Below, piece after piece: positions 13,536 through 24,300 of a DNA stretch of 37,609 nt. The notes beneath the pieces were generated by a model. The model did no database searches, had not been told where the DNA came from, and saw nothing but the letters and a program-made list of their open reading frames with translations. Both the position numbers and the translations under genes were made by a program. Positions within the stretch are counted from its first letter, which is position 1. Each line of letters starts with the position of its first letter. The stretch is from Nitrososphaerales archaeon (GTDB taxonomy: Archaea > Thermoproteota > Nitrososphaeria > Nitrososphaerales > JACPRH01). The DNA lies in the NCBI GenBank assembly GCA_030754585.1, contig JASMAB010000005.1, forward strand, positions 1-37,609, given 5' to 3'.

Positions 13536-16448
13536 CTATTCAATAAATATGGCTGGTCTATATGGCTTCGAATAAACCGCTTTATCTCTTGGATCATATT
13601 TGTACGAGTCAGTTTCATTATATATGGAAACTTCTGCTCCAAGTTCCTTTTCCAGAAAATCTGTAGCTGTCTTCAGGATATCTGATTCATTAAGAATCTT
13701 TATTTTCAATCTTCTCTTACGCATATCAAGTGGAACTGTTCGAACTTCTTCTATCAGTTTCTTAGTGAATGACGAAACTTGCTTAGCCCTTCTTTTCATT
13801 TCTTCTTTCTGCATTATGCTGCTCATCAATAAACGCATATCTAATGAATCCTGATCTACCGATTGCAGCATCTCTAAGTATACCTTCCATTTCCACTCTG
13901 AAGATGTATAATAGATCACTTTTCTCGGCTTGATATTGGTTACTCTTACTATCTTCAACGTATCCTCCAAGAGATTCTTGATCAACTCTTCTCCCTCCTC
14001 CGCTTCTAGATCAATTTTGGAATTTTCTAATTTGGGCCAAACAGCTGTAGATATGGTCTCTCTATTTCCCATTAGTTCCCATATCTCCTCTGAGATAAAT
14101 GGTGCGAATGGTGCAAGGAGTCTTATGCGGGTTTGTATCACTTCGTAGATCACTGCGGTAATAATTGCTGTTCTATTCTTATCCAAATTAACTTTACTTC
14201 TACGAAGATACCACTGAACGTCTTGATCAGCAATGTAGATTATATTGTGAATAGCCTCACGGCAACGAAGTTTCTCTAATGCATCAGTTGACTGCTTGAT
14301 TATCATTTGGAGCCTGCTGAGCATCCACCTGTCCTCTACTCTAAGTTCTCTCTTATCCAAGGCTCCACGTTTATCTAATGCCCAAACAATCGTACCGTAT
14401 AGTCGTTCAATTCGTTCGTTGAAAGTCTTAACTAAACTGAGACTAATATCTGCGTCCTGTAATAGTTCGGCTGTTGCAAGTATGGCAAGCCTTAGGGGGT
14501 CTGCACCATAGGTTTTTACAGCTTCTCTAAGAGGGATAATATTTCCAAATGATTTGGACATTTTCTTACCATCCATTAAGACGCTTCCATTAATCACTAT
14601 CTGTCTTGGCCAATTAACCTCTGGGAAAATGGCTGAATGGTTGAAAAGGAAGAATGTTAGATGATTTGGGACTAGATCCCGGCCTGAATGTCGACTATCC
14701 AATGGATAGAAGTACTCAAACTCTTCTCGCATTTCTTGCAAAATCTTAATTCCTATACTGCTATTTCGTGCCTCATCTTCAAGATTCCCTTCTCCAAGAA
14801 GAATGTAGTCAAATACATTTTCAGTAAGCTGGTCCTTCGATAAATTATATTTATTTACATACTTTGAAATCAGGTAGTATGACATATAGATTACAGAGTC
14901 AGATAAACTCTCAATTATCCATTCTTTATCCCATGGTAGTTTGGTTCCGAGCCCTGATTCCCTAGCACATGCTTTCCTCTTCAACCAACCAATAGTATAA
15001 TCAAATTCTGGGCGGATTTCTTCAGGTAGTATATCTATCTTATCAATACATTTTCTCGCAAGATCTTTCCACTTCGATTCACCATAATTGATGAACCATT
15101 GCTCTTCGAATATCTTAACCAAACATTCTGTTCCGCATCTACATATTACTGGTCGATTCAATATTTCATAGATAACCTTTCCATTTCCAGCAGTGAAAAT
15201 ATGATCCTTTACTTTGTCTCGAGCATCGGAAATTGACATTCCTTTGTATTTTCCTGTTCCCTCCGCCATCTTACCTAAATGAAACTCATGCTTATACAGA
15301 TCTGATGTAGCATCTTCGAGTTTTGGATCATTTTGATTATCTATCTTCATCTTATTGATAATCTGCTCTGAAGGAATCCCAGAGTATTCCACTGAGGTTA
15401 TTATTACTGGTATTTTGATAGAGTTGATAAGCCCCTCTCGCAATTTATACTTCTGTAATATCTCTTGTCTCTTCCCCAAATCCTTCAATGCCTGATAATC
15501 ATATGGTGCATGAGCTGGAACAGACATGACAACACCGGTTCCATTTCTTGGATCTACAAATGATGCGGGTAGAATAGATATTTTGGTTTTTGATAGTGGA
15601 TTCTCAACTTCCTCTCCAATAAAATCTGATCCTTTTACTTCTTTTTCAATAGTTATTTTCATTGAAAGGTACTGTAGTTTTTCAGCAGCTTCCTGACTTA
15701 TTATCCAAGATTCACCATCAACATTGGCTTTCACATATATGGCTTCAGGATTTATCCAGATATTTGTCACACCGAAAAGAGTTTCAGGTCTAAGTGTAGC
15801 GGTTGGAAGGCGATATTTTTCAAGCTTGAACATAATAAGCGTATATTCACCTATTTCTGGTTCCACATCTCCTAAGGTATCGTGCTGTCCAACAGGGTTT
15901 CTATCTTTAGGACACCACCCCACTGGGTGACTTCCACGTATAATCAAACCTTTTTTTCTGAGTTTATTGAACTGCCAATGAATGAAGGCGCTGTACTGAG
16001 GATCGATGGTAGTGAATTCTCGTCTCCAGTCTATAGAATAGCCTATTTCCTTCATACCTACCTTTATCTCTTCGTGAAAATACTTAGCTATCTTTATTGG
16101 TTCAATTAGAGTTGGGATTATTTCCGGATGGATTTTGTATATTTTCTTAAACGTATCTATAAGATCCTTGTCTCCCTCAGCAATTCTCTTTGACATTGCA
16201 AGAATTGGGGTTCCAGTATAATGAAAGGCCATTGGAAAAAGAACGTTATAACCCTTCATCCGTTTATACCGTGCGTAAACATCTGTTAGAGTATAAGTTC
16301 GACCGTGCCCTATGTGTTGGGGTGAATTGGGATAGGGGTATGCTACAGTAAGATAAAACTTGGGTTTTCCAGGTTCAGGATCGGTTTCGAATATTCGATC
16401 TTTATCCCACCTTTTACTCCACTTCTGTTGTATTACATCCCAATCCAA
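13536..16448 (-). CDS. leuS: Leucyl-tRNA synthetase (archaeal type)
   Basis: A 970-aa class I synthetase. HIGH is at residues 45-48, KMSKS near residue 628 (DGKKMSKSFGNI), and a long connective editing domain lies between (GTGVVMSVPAHAPYDYQALKD at its core). The C-terminal anticodon-binding helical region and the archaeal/eukaryal-type tail are present. It charges tRNA-Leu and hydrolyses mischarged products. The start is TTG 16448, two bases after the alaS stop, with no plausible ATG, so it is translated from an alaS-leuS operon. No tRNA-Leu is nearby. Confidence 0.97.
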   Translation of the reverse strand: MDWDVIQQKWSKRWDKDRIFETDPEPGKPKFYLTVAYPYPNSPQHIGHGRTYTLTDVYARYKRMKGYNVLFPMAFHYTGTPILAMSKRIAEGDKDLIDTFKKIYKIHPEIIPTLIEPIKIAKYFHEEIKVGMKEIGYSIDWRREFTTIDPQYSAFIHWQFNKLRKKGLIIRGSHPVGWCPKDRNPVGQHDTLGDVEPEIGEYTLIMFKLEKYRLPTATLRPETLFGVTNIWINPEAIYVKANVDGESWIISQEAAEKLQYLSMKITIEKEVKGSDFIGEEVENPLSKTKISILPASFVDPRNGTGVVMSVPAHAPYDYQALKDLGKRQEILQKYKLREGLINSIKIPVIITSVEYSGIPSEQIINKMKIDNQNDPKLEDATSDLYKHEFHLGKMAEGTGKYKGMSISDARDKVKDHIFTAGNGKVIYEILNRPVICRCGTECLVKIFEEQWFINYGESKWKDLARKCIDKIDILPEEIRPEFDYTIGWLKRKACARESGLGTKLPWDKEWIIESLSDSVIYMSYYLISKYVNKYNLSKDQLTENVFDYILLGEGNLEDEARNSSIGIKILQEMREEFEYFYPLDSRHSGRDLVPNHLTFFLFNHSAIFPEVNWPRQIVINGSVLMDGKKMSKSFGNIIPLREAVKTYGADPLRLAILATAELLQDADISLSLVKTFNERIERLYGTIVWALDKRGALDKRELRVEDRWMLSRLQMIIKQSTDALEKLRCREAIHNIIYIADQDVQWYLRRSKVNLDKNRTAIITAVIYEVIQTRIRLLAPFAPFISEEIWELMGNRETISTAVWPKLENSKIDLEAEEGEELIKNLLEDTLKIVRVTNIKPRKVIYYTSSEWKWKVYLEMLQSVDQDSLDMRLLMSSIMQKEEMKRRAKQVSSFTKKLIEEVRTVPLDMRKRRLKIKILNESDILKTATDFLEKELGAEVSIYNETDSYKYDPRDKAVYSKPYRPAIFIE

Positions 16449-16450
16449 AG

Positions 16451-19183
16451 TTACTCTCTCTTTATGTGTAAAGATATGATGTTCTTCAAGGAGTCTTCTA
16501 GTTTATTGATCCTGGTAATTCTATTACCTCCACCCTGACCAAATCTAGAATCCCCGCCACCAGATCCCCCAAGGGTTATTGCAATGTTTCTTGCTATCAC
16601 ATTAGCCCTTACTCCGTTCTTTTGAGCTTCGTCACCACTGAAGATGAAAATCCTAACACTTTTCTCTAGTAGAGAGATGCCACAATATATCAAGTGTGGT
16701 TGAGTGGAAATAGCCTGATCACCTACCGGCACATGATATTCCTCTCCAAGCCCTTCTTTTTTCGAGACACACACCTTAAGACCTTTTATTTCTATGGCTT
16801 TCTTTAGCATAACTGGAACTTCATAGTATACGAGTTCTTTGATTAGCTGCTTCTGTTTCTTTCTCAGAATATCATTAGTCCTTTTCAGATCAGTAACTAC
16901 AGTGACAACCTTATTTTGTGGGCTTTCTACAGTCTCAGAAATTTCTTTCAATATATTCTCACGCATCTGAATATGTTTCAGAGCTGGTTCACCACCAACA
17001 AATTCAATTCTTTCAATTCCATCCTGTATTCGTTCGCTTTTCAATATTTTGATAAATCCCACATCGCCAGTCATTGATGTGTGAGTTCCGCCACAGGCTT
17101 CTACATCCCAACCTGAGATATTCAATACTCTCAAATCTCTGGTGGGAACAACGCCTCCTTGATATAGTCTGAAACCATACTTTTGTTCCGCCTTACTACG
17201 GGTAAGTATCTCAGTTTTCACAGGCAGATTTAATCTGATAGCATTATTAGCCAAAGATTCAATTTTTGATATCTCATTATCTGTAAGGTGGGCAAAATGT
17301 GTTATATCCAATCTCGCTTTATCAATGTCTTTGTAGGCCGAGTGTTGCCATACCCATGACCCAAGTACCTTTTGAGCTGCTCCATTAACAAGATGTGTAG
17401 CGGTATGGTGTCTTGCCAGCGTTTCTCTTCTTTCCACATTTATCGTACATCTTATTTGTTGACCCTCAGCAAGCTGTTTCCCCTTAACCTTGTGCAACAC
17501 TACATTTCCATATTTCTCCACATCCATAACTTCAGAGCCACCAATGAAACCATGGTCAGGTTCTTGTCCTCCAGATCTCGGGTAGAACGCTGTTTGATCT
17601 AGAATGATATATTCACCGTTGATTATTTTTACAATAGTTCCTGTAAACTCAAAAAGATGTTGATTCTCATAGAAAAGAAGTCTAGTTGGAGGTAATTTAT
17701 CGGTATCAAACTTAGGCCTTTCCTTATCTTTCTTCTCCATCATATGACGCTCAGTCACCTTAGTGTAGAAGTCTGAGGGAACTTCTATCTGGAGCCCCTG
17801 TTTCTTCAACATATCTGGTGTTATTCCTTCAGAATCATATAATTGAATAAGTTCATCAATGCTTTGAGATTTTTTGTTTTTTGTTATGTTACGAACTATT
17901 TTACTAGTCCTTTCCAGTGTATTTTGGTACCTTTGTTTCTCCACATGAAGAATAGTAGATACATCATCCCGGTGTTCTTCTAGCTCAGGATAAATTTCTT
18001 TTAGATAATCTATGTGCCAGTTTGCAACCTCTTCAAGAGAAATATCCCATTTGAATTTATCTAGAAAACTTAATGCTCGCCTCAGGATCACCCTTAAGTT
18101 ATACCCTCCCCCCACATTGCTTGGTAACCCTCCGTCTGCAATTGCGAATACAAGTGTCCTAGCATGGTCAGCTAATGCGTAGAGTGCTTCAAGTCCTGAA
18201 GTCTGGTTCTTTAAATACTCCTTAGATACTTTGAGTTTTTTAGCTGCATGAGTTTTAGCAGTGTCTATATTTGGTATTTCATCAATATTAAACATCCCTG
18301 CAATTCGAGCATATTTTAGGTAGAATTCTTGGTCGTATTCAAGATTAGATCTTGCAATCAACTGTTTCATTACTGGACCAAATACTGAATCGTAACTTGT
18401 TGGGGTACCTTGTGTAATCCAAGCAAAACGTTCTAATCCTGCACCCATATCTATAACCTTCTCTTGCATTATATTGTAATTACTAGGTGTACCTTTGAAC
18501 TCTGTAAAAACCGCGTTTCCAAGCTCTAGTCCTCGTACATTATATTCAAGTGAATACCCAAATGCTCCAAATCCCACCCATACATCTTCAGTGAATATCA
18601 CTTCCTCTGGCCTTATCCCAAAAGGCCCAGTTAAGAGCTCAAAGTCAAGGTCTATGCATCTATCTTTCCAATAACCTGCCCCATCTAGTATACTGTGTTG
18701 GCCTATCATTCCAAATGATGAATAATGCTTCCCTGAAATTCCTACGTTCTGAATATCATTAAAACGTAAGCAGGTTTGTGGGATTATCAATGGGTTTGCA
18801 GGCATATCAAATACAACCTCACCTCCTTCGATCCTCTGAAATGATATGATTGATGCTACTGTGAAAAAAAGGTCTGGTCTCCACCTACACACAACTGGGT
18901 ATCTCTTTATACTTGTGTGCCCATTCTTTACAAAGAAATTTTCAATCTCACGCCAAGTATCTACATAATCAAATCTTCTGTTTGTTGGTGGATTACCTAA
19001 GAAATCATACTGTTGGCAAGGAGGTTCAGGACATAATTCACGGTCTTGATTAAGTGTCCAAAAGAACCTACCACAATTAGAACATTGTTTTCTGATGAAT
19101 CCTTCTCTTGTGAATAGATTTACTTCATAGTATCGTTTAGGGTCCTTGGAAAACTTTGCTCTGAGAACATCCTTCTCATTCAT
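16451..19183 (-). CDS. alaS: Alanyl-tRNA synthetase (archaeal type)
   Basis: A 910-aa class II synthetase. The archaeal N-terminal extension has a zinc-finger-like CSNCGRFFW...CPEPPC segment (residues 34-57). The catalytic core follows (RFAWITQGTPTSYDSVFG), then the editing domain with HHTATH near residue 593 and ACGGTH near 698, which hold the zinc for deacylating Ser- and Gly-tRNA-Ala. The C-terminal DHHA1-type domain has the glycine-rich GGSGGGDSRFGQGGG. Two tRNA-Ala genes with the G3:U70 identity pair it recognises are in this window. ATG start at 19183; first gene of the alaS-leuS operon. Confidence 0.97.
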   Translation of the reverse strand: MNEKDVLRAKFSKDPKRYYEVNLFTREGFIRKQCSNCGRFFWTLNQDRELCPEPPCQQYDFLGNPPTNRRFDYVDTWREIENFFVKNGHTSIKRYPVVCRWRPDLFFTVASIISFQRIEGGEVVFDMPANPLIIPQTCLRFNDIQNVGISGKHYSSFGMIGQHSILDGAGYWKDRCIDLDFELLTGPFGIRPEEVIFTEDVWVGFGAFGYSLEYNVRGLELGNAVFTEFKGTPSNYNIMQEKVIDMGAGLERFAWITQGTPTSYDSVFGPVMKQLIARSNLEYDQEFYLKYARIAGMFNIDEIPNIDTAKTHAAKKLKVSKEYLKNQTSGLEALYALADHARTLVFAIADGGLPSNVGGGYNLRVILRRALSFLDKFKWDISLEEVANWHIDYLKEIYPELEEHRDDVSTILHVEKQRYQNTLERTSKIVRNITKNKKSQSIDELIQLYDSEGITPDMLKKQGLQIEVPSDFYTKVTERHMMEKKDKERPKFDTDKLPPTRLLFYENQHLFEFTGTIVKIINGEYIILDQTAFYPRSGGQEPDHGFIGGSEVMDVEKYGNVVLHKVKGKQLAEGQQIRCTINVERRETLARHHTATHLVNGAAQKVLGSWVWQHSAYKDIDKARLDITHFAHLTDNEISKIESLANNAIRLNLPVKTEILTRSKAEQKYGFRLYQGGVVPTRDLRVLNISGWDVEACGGTHTSMTGDVGFIKILKSERIQDGIERIEFVGGEPALKHIQMRENILKEISETVESPQNKVVTVVTDLKRTNDILRKKQKQLIKELVYYEVPVMLKKAIEIKGLKVCVSKKEGLGEEYHVPVGDQAISTQPHLIYCGISLLEKSVRIFIFSGDEAQKNGVRANVIARNIAITLGGSGGGDSRFGQGGGNRITRINKLEDSLKNIISLHIKRE

Positions 19184-19325
19184 TTACATACGGGTCTTTC
19201 AAGATGGGGTTTAATAATACTGTCTTTTATTCGTCTATTAAATTGTTGAAATTATCTTGCTAACCTCATTTTTTTATTTTATCTTTCTACAATTTAGAGA
19301 TTTTAAATAATATTCACTGAAAAAT

Positions 19326-19335
19326 CTTATATAGC
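19326..19335 (+). promoter_or_regulatory. TATA box of rpl12
   Basis: CTTATATAGC ends 35 bases before the ATG at 19371. With the usual 22-27-base spacing transcription starts near 19355, after the upstream in-frame TTG at 19347. This decides the start codon in favour of ATG 19371. Confidence 0.6.
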
Positions 19336-19370
19336 CTCTGCAAAGTTTGCCTGTTGCGAGTCGAAGAGAA

Positions 19371-19679
19371 ATGGAATACATATACGCCGCATTGCTACTT
19401 CATAAATTGGATAAGAAAATAGATGAAGCAACTTTGAAGAAGGTTTTACAATCAGCTGGAGCAAAGCCCGATGATACTCGAACAAAGGCATTAGTTGCCG
19501 CACTAAGCGAAGTTGATATTGGTGAAGCATTAAAGAGTGCAGTTGTTGCACCAACCTCTACAGCACCAGTACCAAGTGAAACCACACCTGAAAAAGAAGG
19601 CAAAGAAGAGAAAGAGGAAGAAGTAGATGAGAAGAAAGATGAAGAAGCACTTGCAGGTTTATCAAGCTTATTCGGCTAA
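19371..19679 (+). CDS. rpl12: 50S ribosomal protein L12 (P1-type stalk protein)
   Basis: A 102-aa protein that begins [16 protein letters not shown], the exact style of archaeal P1/L12: helical dimerisation domain, Ala/Pro/Ser/Thr hinge (about 67-78), charged Glu/Lys run, and the C-terminal GLSSLFG that contacts elongation factors. The longer frame from TTG 19347 is rejected because of the TATA position. It lies on the plus strand, tail-to-tail with rpl10 (25 bases between stops), whereas archaea usually carry rpl12 directly behind rpl10 in one operon. Confidence 0.95.
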   Translation: MEYIYAALLLHKLDKKIDEATLKKVLQSAGAKPDDTRTKALVAALSEVDIGEALKSAVVAPTSTAPVPSETTPEKEGKEEKEEEVDEKKDEEALAGLSSLFG

Positions 19680-19704
19680 ATTTGTTTAAAGAAGATAATA
19701 TTCT

Positions 19705-20571
19705 TTAATTGTAGCCTTTTCGCTTCGCTAGATTAAGTAGATTATTAGCTTTTTGTTGACCTGACAAGAGAACATCTGGTAATGTTTCTTTAGTTGTGTA
19801 TGCTGATATCAGGGTGAGTGCTTTTGCAGTCAAAGCTGCATTTCCTAAGATAATGGGAATAGTTTCTTTTGTTAAATATGTTGTTTCTATACTGAGTGCT
19901 AATGTTGAGTTATGCGCTTTTTGAATCTTAACACGATATTCTTCCAAGTCTAATCGTAAGTCTTCGCCGCTAAAAACTACACCATCCACATAAGCTGCAC
20001 TAATTGAGAGCCCTGCCTTAATGGGTTTGAGACCAAGCCTTGATAGAAGAGAAGCTAATTTTGGCTTTATCACTTCACCAATTTTCAATACCTCTGTGTC
20101 TCTGGATATGAAAATACTGCCCGCATCAATTTTTGTGGGTACTTTCATCTCTTTGAATTCACTTAGAACTGGGCCAGGTGGTATACTTGTATTTCCTGAA
20201 GGCAAAGTCACGGGGTCAGTTGCAATATCTCCAACTCTTGCAGGCAAATCGACTTTATTCTTATCCATCAAAAGTTGAATTTTGAATGGATTCATCTCTG
20301 TAAAAATTATTGCATTCTGATCTGTTATTCTTTCAATGAAATTCTCAATATTTTTCTTCCTATTTTTTAAACCCATTTTGGATATCTTATTCTTAGCGAC
20401 GACTATATTCATTTCATCTCTGAACTGTTTTCTAAGTGTCATCATTTGACGAGCTCTAACTTTGCGTATCTTCGATAGCGCTAAAACGGAGTATTTTTCT
20501 GTGTATTCGTTTATCTTTCTTATTGCATCCACTTTTTTTGCGGAATATTCACGATCTGTATCTTGTCTCAT
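19705..20571 (-). CDS. rpl10: 50S ribosomal protein L10 (P0-type), without the acidic tail
   Basis: A 288-aa L10/P0: N-terminal rRNA-binding domain, the insertion domain with LPSGNTSIPPGPVLSEF, and part of the C-terminal helical spine that binds L12 dimers. It ends NNLLNLAKRKGYN and lacks the Ala/Glu-rich hinge and LFG tail found on many archaeal P0 proteins (usually about 330-350 aa). The spine is therefore short and probably holds fewer L12 dimers; factor contact would depend on L12 alone. ATG at 20571 overlaps the rpl1 stop by four bases (ATGA coupling). Confidence 0.95.
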   Translation of the reverse strand: MRQDTDREYSAKKVDAIRKINEYTEKYSVLALSKIRKVRARQMMTLRKQFRDEMNIVVAKNKISKMGLKNRKKNIENFIERITDQNAIIFTEMNPFKIQLLMDKNKVDLPARVGDIATDPVTLPSGNTSIPPGPVLSEFKEMKVPTKIDAGSIFISRDTEVLKIGEVIKPKLASLLSRLGLKPIKAGLSISAAYVDGVVFSGEDLRLDLEEYRVKIQKAHNSTLALSIETTYLTKETIPIILGNAALTAKALTLISAYTTKETLPDVLLSGQQKANNLLNLAKRKGYN

Positions 20572-21224
20572 TTATTCATCTCCGAAATAGTTACGGGTTC
20601 AGCCATTGTCAACTTTAACATAATTCTATCGATATTGTTATTGCCTGATGGAAGTTTTTTCTCTATTGCATTAAAGATTACTACAGTGTTTTCTGCAACC
20701 GCTTCATCGCTCATAGATTCGTCTCCAACTTTGCCTGCTACAGCAAGTTGTCCTCTGCTTCGAATCCTTACTGCAGATGTAAACCGTTCCACCATATTTT
20801 CCACTGGTGCATTAGGTGGTACTGGTGTGGGCATTTTACCTTTTGGACCAAGGAATTGTCCTAGTATCTTACCTATTTTAGGCATAAGGGTAGTTTCTGA
20901 AAGAAAGAAGGAATATCCATTAGATATCTTTCTTAGCTGTCTTTTGTCAGTTGCATTCTTTTCTAACTCTTCGGGTTCTATTATCCTATCTGCTTTGCTG
21001 CGCTTAGCTTTCAACGCCATATCTCCACCTGCAAATACGCAAATACCAGGTTTCTTCGTAAATTTATGGGCCAAATACACAACTTCACTTATGTTGAAAT
21101 CTTGTTTCTTGATATCAATATCACGGAGGGTAACTATCAGTTCAAACGATTGGTTGAAGTTCCTCTTTCCAGACTTCTTCCGAGCCTCCTTGACCATCTT
21201 TACAAACTGCTTAAGATTTACCAA
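20568..21224 (-). CDS. rpl1: 50S ribosomal protein L1
   Basis: A 218-aa two-domain L1. GQFLGPKGKMPTPVPPNA (about residues 130-148) is the conserved signature of domain II. L1 forms the mobile L1 stalk and releases E-site tRNA; in several archaea it also represses its own operon. The start is TTG 21224, preceded by GGAGG eleven bases away. A 113-base gap separates it from carB upstream, containing AT-rich promoter-like sequence (e.g. TCTTAAAGTG near 21284-21293), so rpl1-rpl10 probably has its own promoter. Confidence 0.95.
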   Translation of the reverse strand: MVNLKQFVKMVKEARKKSGKRNFNQSFELIVTLRDIDIKKQDFNISEVVYLAHKFTKKPGICVFAGGDMALKAKRSKADRIIEPEELEKNATDKRQLRKISNGYSFFLSETTLMPKIGKILGQFLGPKGKMPTPVPPNAPVENMVERFTSAVRIRSRGQLAVAGKVGDESMSDEAVAENTVVIFNAIEKKLPSGNNNIDRIMLKLTMAEPVTISEMNK

Positions 21225-21337
21225 CTATTAAAGCGCCTCCGACTCGACCTCTTCTTGAATTAGGCCTTTATCAACCTATCACTTTAAGATCAGTTGTCCT
21301 CTGTTCATCCTTTAATATTGATCTAATAATGGTTTCC

Positions 21338-24300
21338 TTAACTTATATTAGCAGTATGAAAGTCTACAGTTGGCTTGTTTGACCGTATCCATTCTAGACT
21401 TTTTATGAAGACAGTCGCAGTTTCTATGTTTGTAAATACTGGTATTCCAAGTTCAACAGATTTACGTCGAATGACATATTCATCTTCAAGCATATACGCG
21501 TACTTCTCTATAGCTGATGATTGAGGAATATTGATTATGAGATCAAGAGATCCGTCCAGAAGATAATCTGCAATATTTGGAGTTCTATCAGGTTCTGTAA
21601 TTTTATAGACAGTTGTAACATTAGAAACACCATTCTCGATAAGAAATTCCGATGTGTGTTCAGTGGAAAGAATATTATAGCCTAATTTTCGTGACATATC
21701 AACCAATGGCAGTATCCCCATTTTCATACTCTGACCTCCGACAGTAACAAGTATGTTACCTCCTCTTCGAGGAATATTATATCCTGCAGAAATCATGGCC
21801 TTACTTAATGCATCAAAGAAATTCCTCCCAAAACAGGCAACCTCTCCTGTAGATTGCATTTCAACTCCAAGGATAAGATCCGCTCCTTCCAGCTGAGTGA
21901 AAGAGAATTGAGGTACCTTTACCCCAACAATATTTCTTCTCCTGGCTGTCTTCAACATAGGCTTCAGACTATGCCCTAGAACTGAAAATGAAGCTGCATC
22001 CATAAGGTTAACTCCAGTCAACTTAGAAATGAACGGCATTGATCTTGACGCTCTCAAGTTACATTCAATAACATAAACTGTGTTGTCTTTAACGATGAAT
22101 TGGATATTGAATGGGCCCTTCACTTGAAGTGCACGGGCGATTTTGGAGGCATACTCATTCAATGTATTTAGTATATCTTGATTTACTCCTTTTGGAGGTG
22201 CTACCATAATAGCATCACCGGAGTGTATTCCGGCCTTTTCAATATGCTCCATTACTAAACCCATCAAAATATTGTCACCATCTGAAACTGCATCAAGCTC
22301 CACTTCCATTGCATCTTGGATGAATTTACTGATAACTAGAGGATATTCTGGGCTGACCTCCGATGCTGTTTTAAGGAATTTTTCCATCTGTTCTGATGTC
22401 CAAATCACTCTCATAGCAGCTCCACTTAATACGTATGAAGGTCTAACCATAACAGGGTATCCTACATCTTTGGCGAACTCTTTTGCTTCCTTAATTGATG
22501 CAAACTTACTCCATTTTGGTTGAGCCATATCAAGATCATCAAGAAGTTTACTGAATTTAGAGCGATCTTCAGCTGTATCTACACTATTACTACTTGTTCC
22601 CAGAATCTTTATTTGCTGTTTTTCGAGTTTAGGTGTAAGATTATTAGCTGTTTGTCCTCCCACACAAGTAACAATCCCAATGGGCTGTTCCTTTTCATAT
22701 ATGTCTAAGACATGTTCAAGCGTTAGCTCTTCAAAATATAGTCTGTCACTTTCATCATAATCTGTTGAAACCGTCTCTGGATTGCAGTTTATCACCAATA
22801 CTTCTTTTATACCATTTTTCTTCAAGCCCCAGACCATATTCATGGTACACCAATCAAATTCAACGGAGCTTCCAATTCGGTATGTACCAGCTCCCAATAC
22901 TATGACTTTCTTTTCTCTACTGAACTTCACATCATCTGCTTCACCATTATAAGTTAGATACAAGTAGTTAGTTTGAGCAGGCCATTCGCCTGCCAATGTA
23001 TCTATCTGCTTCACATTAGGAGTTACTCCGAATTTTTTTCGATAATCCCGCGCTTCTTGTTCAGTTACATTAAGACAACTGGATATTTGTTTATCTGAGA
23101 AACCAAATTGTTTGGCTTTCAAGATTAGTTCTGCAGGAACATCTGAGAGATTTTGATTTACATTTCGAAGTTCTTGTTCAATCTGTACTATATTCTTCAT
23201 CTTTTCAAGAAACCAAATATCAATGTATGATAATTCTTGAATACGCTCTACTGACATCCCCCTTTTTATTGCCTGAATAACTATGAAAATAATATCATCT
23301 GTCGGGCGATTCAGTCCTATCTCAATCATCTCAAGAGATTCTTCCGTGTCTTCGTTGCAAACTAGTCCGTTTCTACCAATTTCTAGCATTCGTATGGCCT
23401 TTTGAATAGCTTCTTCGAATTTATGCCCAATCGCCATAACTTCACCAACTGATTTCATTTGGACTCCGAGATTTCTACTAACTCGTTCAAACTTCTGAAG
23501 GTCCCATCTTGGCATCTTGATAACTAAATAATCCAAAGAAGGTTCAAAACAGGCTGTAGTGATGCCCGTAACTTTATTGGTTAGTTCAGGCAGGGTATAA
23601 CCTAATGCAAGTTTTGCCGCCATGTAGGCTAAAGGATATCCTGTTGCTTTTGATGCAAGTGCAGATGAGCGCGAAAGACGAGCGTTTATTTCTATAGCTA
23701 AGAACTTATCAGATTTATTATTAAGTGCAAATTGGATATTACATTCACCAACCACCCCACAGGCTTTTGTCGCTTCTATGGCTGCTGTTCTGAGCATATG
23801 ATATTCACTATTTGATAAAGTCTGAGAGGGTGCAACAACAATATTATCGCCTGTATGTACTCGCATAGCAAGCATATTCTCCATATTGCAGATGATTACA
23901 CTGTTATCTTTTTGATCCCGCATAACCTCATATTCTACCTGTTTCCATGATCCAAGATATTCTTCAATCAGCACTTGGTTGGCAAGGCTGTTAGAAATTC
24001 CACGTTGAACTATTTCATCTAGCTCATATTCGTTATATGCAACTCCTGAACCTTTTCCACCGAGGGTATATGCTACTCGAACCATAGCTGGATACCCTAT
24101 ATTTAGTGCGATTTTTCGAGCTTCGTCAACTGAATAAGCTACTTTGCTCTTTGGTACCGGTATACCAGCATTCTCCATTGTGTGAACAAAAGCATCTCTG
24201 TCCTCTGTTGCTTGTATTCCTGCGATAGGTGTACCCAAAACCCTTACTCCATATTTTTCTAAGATTCCATTCTTGGCTAGTTGAACTCCACAGTTCAAGG

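Noticed and set aside
19347-19370. TTG start of rpl12
   Set aside because: It lies before the transcription start expected from the TATA box at 19326-19335; archaeal L12 begins [10 protein letters not shown].
20563-21231. 222-codon plus-strand frame opposite rpl1
   Set aside because: Complementary shadow of a full-length L1 gene with clear signature; no likeness of its own.
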